Source: Salminus brasiliensis (Eukaryota > Chordata > Actinopteri > Characiformes > Bryconidae). Taken from it: a DNA stretch of 64,000 nucleotides. The notes under the pieces were generated by a model. That model was not told the origin of the DNA. It did no database searches and worked only from the letters and a program-made list of their open reading frames with translations. The number at the start of each line of letters is the position of its first letter. Position 1 is the first letter of the stretch. Of the stretch, positions 22,213 through 32,601 are shown in pieces. The stretch is taken from NCBI RefSeq assembly GCF_030463535.1, contig NC_132901.1, positions 4,844,640-4,908,639 on the forward strand, written 5' to 3'. The translations under genes and the position numbers were made by a program.

Positions 22213-24950
22213 GATATCTTATATTTTATTATTAAAATAGTCCATTAAAACATTACTGGTTAAAGTAGCTGGAATTTGGGGTTGAGTATCTGCCTGGCTT
22301 TTAGTAAGTTTAGAGATCTCACTAAAAAGTACTCTGGCTTTAATGAGTGTCTTTCTATATTGACTAAGGCAGTCCTTCCAGGCTGAGTGGAACTGTCATC
22401 TGCCATTTCTGCTCTAGCTTCTAGTTTGATCACAGTAACACGGTGCAAGCTTTTCTTACCTTGTCATTTAACATTTAGACAGTGCCACATTGGTTGAGGG
22501 TTGATCGAAGGGTATTTTCTATACTGTTTGTTATTCTATCTAGCTCCTTTTGGTCTGATGGAGTGTAAGCTAAGCAGGTCGATAGTTCTGGGAGGTTTCC
22601 AGTAAACTGTATAGCAGTCAGTGGGGTTATTGCACGCTTTAGACAGTGGCGGGGGGACAAATTAACATTTTGCCTAAGATGTAGCTCAAAGGAGATTAGA
22701 TAATGACTGTACCTCCCATCTATCATTCCACATTTCTAATGAGTGTTTTTACCCCCTGTTTCACACACTGATCGGTAGCAGCAGTTTGATTCTCTCTCAT
22801 AGATGAACTGAAAATCATCAACTGATTCATTCAGAAAACCAGAGTCCAACAGATTCACTAAACCGTGCTTTGAAGAACCAGCACTGTTGCTCCTCTTCAG
22901 TGATGGAGCTGCAGCTGCTTTCCTCTAGAGGGCAGTAGAGAAGTACATACATACATACATACATACATACATCCATACAATGGTTTCACAGCATCACAGT
23001 GGGTAATACCTATCTAGCATAGCAACCCTTATCTCTCCAGGACGACTTTATGGATAAGGTATTCAATCAAGGAATGTGTGCATTCTGCTTACTCCTAATT
23101 AAAATTAAAACCTTTTAAAAATCATCACAGTGTTTCTCAATGAAGACTCACTGAAGTCAGGTTGTTACAGATGGCCTGTAAGTGGTCACTCTTAGCTGAA
23201 GGGTTAACTAAAAGTTATGGTGGATTATTACTCAACCCTTTCCTAATGTAAGACAAACATTCATTAGATGACAACATTCTCCACCCCTAGAGGGCAGTAT
23301 AGGAACGTATCTCTCAGTGATGTCAGATATCACATATAACATTCAGGGAAATGATGATACAAACTATAGACTCAATATTAACACTCTTCTACTATTTTAA
23401 CGCTTGTTAAACACACATATTTCACGGACATGTCTGTATCTGTTACACTTCCTCAGCAGGGGTCTCTCTGTAGGAACACTACAGCACTGCTGCACGGCTC
23501 GGCTAGTTTAACTGAATTAGAGGTGTTAGTAAAGGAAGTGACCAAGTACCACCAACAGTTTCCTGTGTGTGCTGGAGGTGTGAATGCAGCAGAGTTCTCA
23601 TGCTCTTTCTTAAAGCTGGTTCTCACCCTCATACACTTTTACATTTATAAGATATTATAATAAAATCTGAGTTTAGCTTCTTTATGTCTGTTTAGATTTC
23701 CGTGCACGAAAGAAGCAGCACTGTTCACTGTTCTTCTTCAGTAATGGAGCTGCATGCAGCTGCTTTCCTTTAGAGAGCAGTAGAGAAGTGTGTGTGCTGT
23801 GGAAAAGCTAAGTAGTGCTGCTGGTCTGGTCAGTCAGAGCAGTACAAGCATCTCCACCTCTACTTTAGCTCTCATGTTAAGCTTCACTAACAGCTACAGA
23901 CACACTACTCACTTCAGCTCTCCTTCAATCTGCAGTTTTCTCCCACTAAGATTCTCTGAAACTGTGTTTTATCTGTATTTGATTAAAGTACTCTTACTAT
24001 TACTGTGCTGTTCTTCTCACACAGCTGCTTATTTCACATTACAGACACAAGCTGCACAGCTGTGATAAACAAATCCTCTCTGAATGGGTTTTTATTAGAT
24101 AAAAACTAAGAATCAGCTCCAGTTTGTAGAGTTTTATATACGGATCAGTGAAGAAAATCACTAGAAAAGTCTACAGTTATGAGCAGTATTCACTCAGCAT
24201 TTCATAATCCTGTCTGGAGCTTCAGTCAGCATTTTTGAAACAGGTGGAGTTTGGGTGTGAACATCATGAGGGTCCACAAGAGGGCGCTAATCAGCAGCCT
24301 AAATGCTGGATCTGAGGCTGTAAGGCTGATCAGTGATTTCCAGCTTGCAGTAAAATCACAAAACTCAGCTTTAATAACACTTTAATAACACAGCATTTCC
24401 AGTATTTCCTTTTTGAAGTCGATCACAGGCCCTGCGCAATTCTATGTAGCTTCACAGTCACAATAGCGAACCTTCCAACTAATGCTGTTTAACTGCTTAC
24501 ATGTAAAGTTCATTAAAACTGCTGCATCAAGCGGTAGAAAAACAACTCTTTCCACCAGCTTTTGCATATGCATCACATGACTCCCGCATGCTCGGACAGA
24601 TCTGCAGGAAGCGTCAGTATCTACTACAATCTCTATTTATTAATAGAGAAATGAATGTGAGGGGTGAAGCCATTTGCAATTTTACTCTCCTCAGAAGGGT
24701 GAGGGATTTATTTAACACAGTCATTAAAGCAGAACTGCGACGTGAATCACTTCCCTTTTCAAACCTGAAAAAAATACTTGAACATTTGGCTAGCTTGCTA
24801 GTCAGCAAACTTAAGACTACATAGCTAGCCACAACACAACAAAGGCATCACAGTTTTACATCATAGCTTATATCAAGACGAAGAAATCTTTTACAGCTTT
24901 TATGCATGTTTTGATTCTAAATTAAAACCACTAAAAACATTTTGCATGAT
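22213..24950. repeat. Tandem segmental duplication, copy 2 (about 2.74 kb)
   Basis: Very few differences from copy 1 are visible by eye. The main one is near 22.94-22.98 kb, where about 50 bp of copy 1 is replaced by a (CATA)n run. There is also a CAG insertion at about 22.575 kb. The duplicated LINE fragment, orphan promoter and unidentified DNA recur in the same order. The near-identity indicates a recent event or recent gene conversion. Confidence 0.93.
23441..23690 (-). promoter_or_regulatory. Orphan receptor promoter block 2
   Basis: This is the second copy of the gene-less promoter block, with the same AAAGGAAGTGACC core at about 23531 and the same loss of exon 1. Confidence 0.65.
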
Positions 24951-25813
24951 TTATCTCGCTATGGCTAGGCTATCCAAATGATTTTTCAGACGGGGAGATC
25001 CACACTCTAGGGGCTCCGTCTGGTCCAGTGGATGAGGGCCTTGCTACTATGATCTAAGGGTTGCTTGCCATCAGCAGCTAGAGTTTGAGAGAGCACAATT
25101 GGCCTTGCTTTTTCAGGGGTCGGTTGATGACACTCCTCCCCACTTCACATCACTTCACAGGCATCTGTTAGCTGTGAGCTGGGGAGCATAGCTACTAGGC
25201 AGTGCCTGGGTTTACATGTGTTGGAGGAGACTTTGCTAGACTTCATGCTCCTAGTTTTTTGGGAATGGCTCGTGATATGGGGAATTCACATGAACAGGAA
25301 TTGGGTAATTATTCCAAATTGTGATAAAATTATTATTTTTTTTTAAATCCACACTGTATAATTGGACTTTCAGTCTTCCCTAATCGATGAGCTCTCTCAA
25401 GGCTGTCTCCTCCTGGCCATCACAAAGGTGCTTCTACCGATCAGTGCCTGTCCTATTGACGCTTTACCCGATCAGTTATGGCTGTTTTTTAGCCTTTTTG
25501 GCCTCTCTTCTCTATTCTTCTAATGTAGCCATTGTGATTTCGCTGGTGGGCTGGGTTTATGTCAGTTTTGGGGGCCTTTTGGGGGTATTCTGTTGGACCT
25601 TGTCAGACCATGTTGTACTTCTTCAATGTTTGTTCCTTGGTGATCAGAAATTTATTTTTAGTGTAGAGACTGTGAAAAGTCCACATACTCTGCAGTAAAG
25701 CTTCCTCTGTGACTTCCTGACATCTACAGCACTGCACCCTACCACAATTGTGGCATCACCACACACACACTTGCTTGAAGCTTGAAGACTGGACTTCTAT
25801 CTATCAGCACAGA
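24951..25813. other. Intergenic, upstream of receptor C
   Basis: The stretch from about 25.00 to 25.34 kb looks like a dispersed element with a T-rich end (ggggaattcacatgaac, then attattttttttt), but I cannot name its family. A 103-codon open frame at 25387-25698 has no recognisable similarity. No Ets-type promoter block like that of the minus-strand genes is present before receptor C. Confidence 0.4.
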
Positions 25814-28800
25814 ATGGAGATAATGGAGGATATTTATGCAAATTCAGGACAGGTTGTGAACAGCAGATGTGGTTCAGATAGCAGTGATCATTCATATGAG
25901 GACGTTTATGCGAATCAGGACGATACACAGAATGTTCATCACAGGAATTCTGAGAAAGTGGACAAAACTTCTCCCACACGTTCAGCAGATCCTCAGTACA
26001 CAGGTTAGTAGGCCTTATCTTTTTACTGGGGGTTTCCACAGTGGTAGTAGTAGACATACTGCAGTAATACTGCAGGATCTATCAGGTGGCTTTAATATCA
26101 GTAAGAAAAAGGAATGCTTAATTCAAATGTCACTGTGACCAGGAACCATCCTTATAATGTGACTTTTCAATATGTGGAATCTGCTCCCTCACCCCTGTCC
26201 TCCAACTGACTGAACAATTATGTATGCATGTGACACACCTGTACACATGTCACATTTTGTCCAAAAGTTCTGCAGACACCCCTCCTAATGAACATATTCA
26301 GCCGCACCAATTGCTGACACACAGCTTGTCTAGTCCCTGTAGAGCAATATTGCCTGTAGAACAGTACACTTTGGAGTAGACATTGTGTCTAATGCCAGGT
26401 GTGGACTAGAAGTGTATAAATTCCCCCCAGCATTAAGCTGTGGAGTAGTGGAACTGTGTTCTCTGGAATGATGGTGCTTCATCCAGTAATTCTTGGGATG
26501 AGGTCCAACATTCTGAGCTCATTAATGCTCTTTTCATTGAATGCAATCAAATCCTATAGTCAAAGTAGAGAAGTAGAGTTACCTCAACAAAAGCAGGACA
26601 AACTCTTTTTAATACCCTTGATTTTAGAAGAAAGAATGAATGGTGTCCCAATACTTTTGTCCATATAGTATGTTAGCATGACATATGTGCATAAAATGAC
26701 CTCTGAAGTTTAAAATGCAGTTACACTGCCCCCTAGCGACCTTTCTGGCATCACCCTTCACTTGGTGTTATCACAGACCTCATAGAGTAACACATCTGAC
26801 TGACTGTGGCCAATCAGAGTCTGCCCTGTATTGCATTTTTATGACCTTTGAAATCACTTCACCCTCCTAGTGCTTCTCTGCCTCTTACATTAGCTTAATA
26901 GGAGACTACTCCTATTATTATTATTGTTTAGAAATGGTCAAATCATTATTGATTATTGATTTGCATCAATCAGCATTATGAATTTCAGGGTTTTGTTCTT
27001 TTAGTGTTAATAAAAGAGGGACAGCTGAACGGTGTGCAGCAGAGGAAAATGACTAAAAGGTCCTATAATGGGTGACCATAGTTTGAGGACATACAGTCAT
27101 CCACTGTGGTTAGGTTGTTGTGGCCGGAGAGCTTCAAGTAGGCCTACATTGTATGAGAAAGGTTTCCTTACATTCTTATACATTATCCACCACATTTTCT
27201 CCATTAGAGGAACACCAACCCAGTTTTCTCACCTATTGAAGCTCCCTATACACTGCATCCCATTTTCTCTACTGGAAAGGGTCCCCTTTGGGAAGCACGA
27301 TCAAAAAGAGGCAGCATAGAGGGCTCTTCATGACTGCACCCTTTTTCTATTAGAAGGGCACTTATTGAAGGCTACTCATTAAGGCTACTCATTAAGCACT
27401 TTAGCAACTCATTTTTAACCATGGGGGCCGCTAGTGATTAACACATGAACATTTACTTTTCTGAAGGTTAGTGGAGGTCTTTCTTGGCCTACCAGTCCCT
27501 TTGTGATTAATGAGCTCCGAAGAGGGAAGGGCATATCAGGGATCTGTTTCAAACACTATTGAGAGCATTGTATTTCAAAACTGAACTTGACTGGTATTAA
27601 CAGACAAAGACAACTATATCGCCATATTTGTGTTGGATACATATGGGATTTAACCACCACCTTTAATATATCCATGCAGTGAACACACACACACACACAG
27701 GCATACAGTGAGCATATGCTGTCATTTACAGTCCCACATTCTATGCTCACACATACTGAGACTTTTATCAGATTTCTAATGTAGATGTCTAGACCTTTCT
27801 TGGATAAAAATATAATAAAGTTAATACACTCATTTTAAAATGTTGAAAAGAATGTTTTATATTTAATGTTATGAATCTTAAGATAAACACTATGGGTCCT
27901 TACACCTTAGGCTGTAAGCTAGGACTCTAAACAATTAAACAGTGCGAATTAAATTTTTTATTTTACAATATTCAGTTAAACGAGGATTTTGGGAAGTTTG
28001 GGAAGAGGAGCATGCCTAAAGCCCATCCTCCCTAATCTAACGTCCAACAATTCCCTGTTATCCATAAGAAAATTACTATTGTAGTATAGATTAACAATTG
28101 AACAACAGTTTAGTTGTAAACAGGGCAGACTGTGACTGGCCACAGTCAGTCAGATGTGTTATTCTATGAGGTCTGTGATAACACCAAGTGAAGGGTGATT
28201 CCAAAAAGGTCGCTAGGGGGCAGTATAACTGCATTTTAAACTTAAAAAGGTCATTTTATGCACTCTTCCATGAAACTTATATACGCATATGTCATGCATA
28301 TATACGCTATATGGACAAAAGTATTGGAACAACAATTTAGTTCACCAAAAAGTGTATAATTCTGTTTTCAGGAAGGAGCTCTGCAAAATGCAGACGCTAC
28401 AGACTGGCTGCGGTGTGTCTGGGGCTGCTGTGTGTTCTCCTGCTGACTGCCATCACACTGCTGTGGATCAAGTTCAACAACCTGACTGCAGAGAGAGACC
28501 AGTTACACACCAGTAACACCAACCTGACTGCAGAGAGAGACCAGTTACAGACCAGTTACACCAACCTGACTGCAGAGAGAGACCAGTTACAGGCTAATAA
28601 CACCAACCTGACTGCAGAGAGAGACCAGTTACAGGCTAATAACACCAACCTGACTGCAGAGAGAGACCAGTTACAGACCAGTTACACCAACCTGACTGCA
28701 GAGAGAGACCAGTTACAGGCTAATAACACCAACCTGACTGCAGAGAGAGACCAGTTACAGGCTAATAACACCAACCTGACTGCAGAGAGAGACCAGTTAC

Positions 28801-30430
28801 AAAAGGAAAAAGATAGACTCCAGAAGACAATGTCTGAAAGAGGTGAGTCGATCTGTGGGCTGTAAATGTTCTGGAACACTCTGTGTTCCTCTAGAAAATA
28901 AGGTAAACTGCTGCTGTGCTTCCAAAGTTTTCTTTACTTAATGTTGATTATGTCCCTGATTCCAGGAAACACGTTCAAGGCAAGGTTTCAATCCGCAGTT
29001 AAGCTAAGCTCTGTGACGCTTTTCAACACCAGTCTTTACTACATCTCCACTGAGAAGAAGAGCTGGGATGAGGGACGACAGGACTGCAGAGAGAAAGGAG
29101 CAGACCTGGTGATCATAAACAGTGTAGGGGAACAGGTAAATCTCACTGTACTGCAATCTGCATTGTTCCACTCTTGATCTGGGCTGTAATGACCCTCACC
29201 TTTCTCATATCAACAGGAGTTTGTGGATAATCTGAGCAAGAGCAAGGATGCTGGGGTTTCTATTGGGCTGACTGACAGAGATAAGGAAGGAGTTTGGAAG
29301 TGGGTGGACGGGACAGCACTGACCACAGCGTAAGAGATCACCGAGTTGTAATTAGAGATGCATCGGTTGCAGTTTTCTCACATATTCTCACATAAAATAT
29401 ACATAACAATTACTTATGCAAAATTCTCAAAGGGTAGTAAGGTACTGTATTGTGTGTCTTGGCATCAAAACGTCTATCATCCACTACAGAAAAGGGCTGG
29501 TCATCTGGTGTTTGTGACTTACTTTGCACTCTTGTTAGCTTAATCCTCTTCGCTTCAATCTTTTCTCACGATGAAGAACTTCCCAACTTGAGGATTTATG
29601 TTCCAACTCACTTTTTTAACTCCTTAATTCCTTTTAATCAGACATCATATCAAGCACACTGCTATAAGCATCTCCATATCTTGTGAAACCTTCACTGTGT
29701 GTGAAAAACTTCTGTTCTGTAGTCTGATAGAAAAATGGAAAAAAACGGACAATTCTGATATTTTGTAGTTCTGCAATATGTATTGTGATATTAAAGTACT
29801 GGGAAGTTCACCAGAAGTCAATGTTCCAACATGTCATGATATTATTAATGCACTGTAATGCAATGCAAGATTGGGGTAAACATAAATTACATTGGGCAGA
29901 TATAATATTCGCGAATTAGAGTTAGAATTTTCCATTTGCATCAAGCAGAAAAAACGTAACACTTAATTAAAGTTGTCTTACATGACATTGCACATCCTGC
30001 ATGTGACTATTCCACATTCCCACACTGCGATGCCAAAGTGACAATTACGGCATCTGTACATAACAAACTAATAGTCTTTAATGTTGATTAATATAGCCAA
30101 TCAGGTCCAGCAGTTCAGTAGAGTTATCGGAGAACTACAGAGGTGAACATTTCACCAGTTTGCACACATGAGTCTGCAGTTCTAGCAGAATATATATATA
30201 TATATATATCTATCTGTATATATCTATCACTAAAAAATGGAATACAATTTAGTAAATGTATTTTTAACTAAAGTATTTGCTCTTTTACTCGTTTCAGATA
30301 CTGGGCAAGTGGAAATGTATTTTCTGAGAGTGAGGACTGTGTTGTAAACAGGTATCATGCAGGAGAACGATGGTTTGACAGACCATGTCAAGAACCTTAC
30401 TACTGGATGTGTGAGATAATGTTTGTGTGA
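25814..30430 (+). CDS. Receptor C: intact C-type-lectin-like receptor, YxN-type tail, eight-unit stalk, EPN-less CTLD (358 aa)
   Basis: Exons are 25814-26003, 28372-28842, 28966-29135, 29217-29329 and 30298-30430, totalling 1077 nt with canonical sites and consistent phases. The tail (residues 1-63) carries DIYANS (Tyr8) and DVYANQ (Tyr32). YxN is the Grb2-SH2 docking pattern, and no ITIM is present. The membrane helix is at about residues 75-96. The stalk has eight 14-residue units of the NLTAERDQL type, each with an N-glycosylation sequon, predicted as a coiled coil. The first CTLD exon differs from its paralogs: it opens with a private segment (NTFKARFQSAVKLSS) in place of the KAMQQNWKF-type start. 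The CTLD keeps four Cys and WKWVDG. It lacks EPN (WASGNVFSESEDC) and has WFD in place of WND, so sugar binding is doubtful. AATAAA is at 30569. Intron 1 contains a MITE and a large inverted repeat. Confidence 0.87.
26240..26670 (+). mobile_element. MITE-like element in intron 1 of receptor C
   Basis: It starts near ttttgtccaaaagttc and ends in ccaatacttttgtccatatag, giving related terminal inverted repeats. The interior (gtggaactgtgttctctgga) recurs at 7.9, 13.87 and 31.55 kb. It has no coding capacity, so it is a non-autonomous DNA element of unknown superfamily. Confidence 0.6.
26648..28330. repeat. Inverted repeat, arms about 180-200 bp, in intron 1 of receptor C
   Basis: The arm at 26648-26830 (ccaatacttttgtccatatag, ttaaaatgcagtta, gccccctagcgacctt, cacccttcacttggtgtta) reappears reversed at 28130-28330, with small indels. 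The intervening DNA is about 1.3 kb. The right arm ends about 40 bp before the membrane-anchor exon. Confidence 0.8.
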
Positions 30431-32270
30431 GAATGTATGTGTATACATATGGTTTTATTTCATTGCTGATGGGCAGTTAGGAGTCGCTCATTCCTCTTTA
30501 CAAAAGACTCTTTTCTACTCCCTGATGTTGCAGAGCAGCTTTACAGAATTTGGAAATAAGACATAACAAATAAAACATTTATTCACAAGCAAGAAACTTT
30601 GGGTTGAATCAAGACCCATGCAAATGGTATTAAGCCCCTTTAAATCTATGGAAAAGAACATTTTTAGAAATATATTGAGTAAAACTGCCAGAATAGGTAA
30701 GTGATCATTCATGATGAATATGAGTAAGGAGACTACTGGTTAGAGCAGTCAGTAACATGGAGCCGTTCAGTTAAGACTACAAAATGCTCAGTGCCCAACT
30801 GCACTGTTAGAATGCTACCGATCTAAGGCAGTATGGGATAAATTAATATGAGGTCGGTTGCTTTTAGAGTATTAGCAAATGCCCTCTCATGGTCAGTACA
30901 AGGGACAATATGGTAAATCGTCTGCTTAGTCAAAAACTATGAAAAACAAGACTGCAGAATGACTACCGACCAACAATTTACCCCAGAGAAGCAGCTGATA
31001 AACTTCAGTCAAAAAAAATACTGAAATAAAAAGAAAATGACCTCTGGACCTTCAACTGCACAAGGGAATCAGTGGGACTATTTAAACTTTAGAACTTTTA
31101 ATGCAAATGTTAACGTGTGCTGTGTAACATAATGTTTAATGCTACTTGTATTGTCTGCTGTAATGCTTCAATAAAGTTCAATAAAGATTTCATCTTTTAT
31201 TGCCTGAAGGCACATTTGCCATATTATCTTAATTCAGTATTGTTTTATTGTTTTTTTTATTATTATTTGATATGTATGTTTAATGACTGCCAACTCATTA
31301 ATTAGCTGCTCAGTTACCTAAACTGTTCCAGATGTTTTACAAACACACCTCATGGTCATATGGTGCTTTAATTTGCACATATTGCTGATACAGATGTACA
31401 AACGCATAAGCACAGCTTGTTGAATCCCTGTACAGAAGGACTGTCAATAGAATAGGAGCAGATAAACATAAATCTATTGGCACCTAATGGCAGGCATAGG
31501 CTAGAAGGGTATAAAGACCCACAGCTTTGAGCTGTGGAGCAGTGTTCTCTGGATGTGGAGTTGGGGATGAGGTTGGTTGGTGATCATCCAACATCATGAC
31601 CTTACTAGCACTCTTGTAGAAAATGCTCCAAAATCTAGTAGAAAGCATTCTTCCCTGAGCACAGACAGTTACTCCAACAAAATCAGGATGAACACTTTTT
31701 TTAAACCCTGTTTTAGAAGAAACAAAATTAAGCAGGTGTCTGAATACTTTTGTCCATGTAGTACATTTGTACGTATACGCAAGTAACAGTACAGTGATTT
31801 TAGTTACCTTAATGAACATATGAGATAAAGATGCATTAATGGCCTACTCTATAATCTATGATATTCATTACTGTGCTAAGACGAGAGGCCGTTCTTACCT
31901 CAGAAAGTAAGCAGACGTATCAAGACGAATCTTCTGAAGAGTCACAAATAACTCTTGGTACGCTGTGTACTGTTTGGGAAAACTGTATTTTGTGAATTAG
32001 GACTGCACAACGAAGCACTGAATGTGAATATTTAACTACGGCCTTACAAGCCAGCCATTGTTACAAAACACCAAACAAGAAAGCACTCAACTAAAGAAAC
32101 TGCTTTTCTTAATCCGTCGCACCTTTGCTGAAAAAATCAGTCATGTTTAAACACCTAGCAGCTTCTTCTTCAAGAGTTTTTCGTTACTCTGTCCCTCTCA
32201 CGCCACATGTCCCCTTCTTATCCATTTTTTGGTAGGATGAGGTAAGCACAAACTCAGCTAGTGACTCAGC
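30431..32270. other. 3' flank of receptor C and intergenic DNA
   Basis: This stretch contains the likely poly(A) signal at 30569 and a second MITE copy at about 31330-31763. No exon was found. In particular, there are no CTLD exons that could serve pseudogene D. Confidence 0.5.
31330..31763 (+). mobile_element. MITE-like element, second copy
   Basis: Related to 26240-26670: it shares tgttctctgga, ccaacatcatgacct-type interior and the end gaatacttttgtccatgtagta. It is diverged and has no open frame. Confidence 0.55.
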
Positions 32271-32273
32271 TAC

Positions 32274-32278
<5 letters not shown>

Positions 32279-32314
<36 letters not shown>

Positions 32315-32562
32315 TATCCCGCCCTGCAAAATCTCATTTCGGAAAGGAAGTACCACCATCTAAATCCCCTGTGTGTGAACATACATGTCTGTATTGTGTT
32401 TTGTCTGTACTGTGTTGTGTTGTCTGTCTGCACTTGTATTGTCTTGCACTTGTGTTCTGTATGCACTGTGTCTATGTTGCACCATGGTCCTGGAGGAACG
32501 GTGTTTCGTTTCACTGTGTACTCTGTATGTAGTTGAAATGACAATAAAAACCCACTTGACTT

Positions 32563-32600
<38 letters not shown>
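32279..32600. repeat. (TG)n and (CA)n tracts bracketing a LINE 3' tail
   Basis: A (TG)n run at 32279-32310 and a (CA)n run at about 32564-32600 flank roughly 250 bp. That interval ends in caccatggtcctggaggaac, tgaaatgacaataaaa and cacttgacttgaca, a 3' terminus typical of fish non-LTR elements. Family assignment is tentative. Confidence 0.6.

Positions 32601-32601
<1 letters not shown>

Noticed and set aside
25387-25698. 103-residue open frame as a hydrophobic protein gene
   Set aside because: No recognisable family, no splice context and no paralog in the other receptor blocks.
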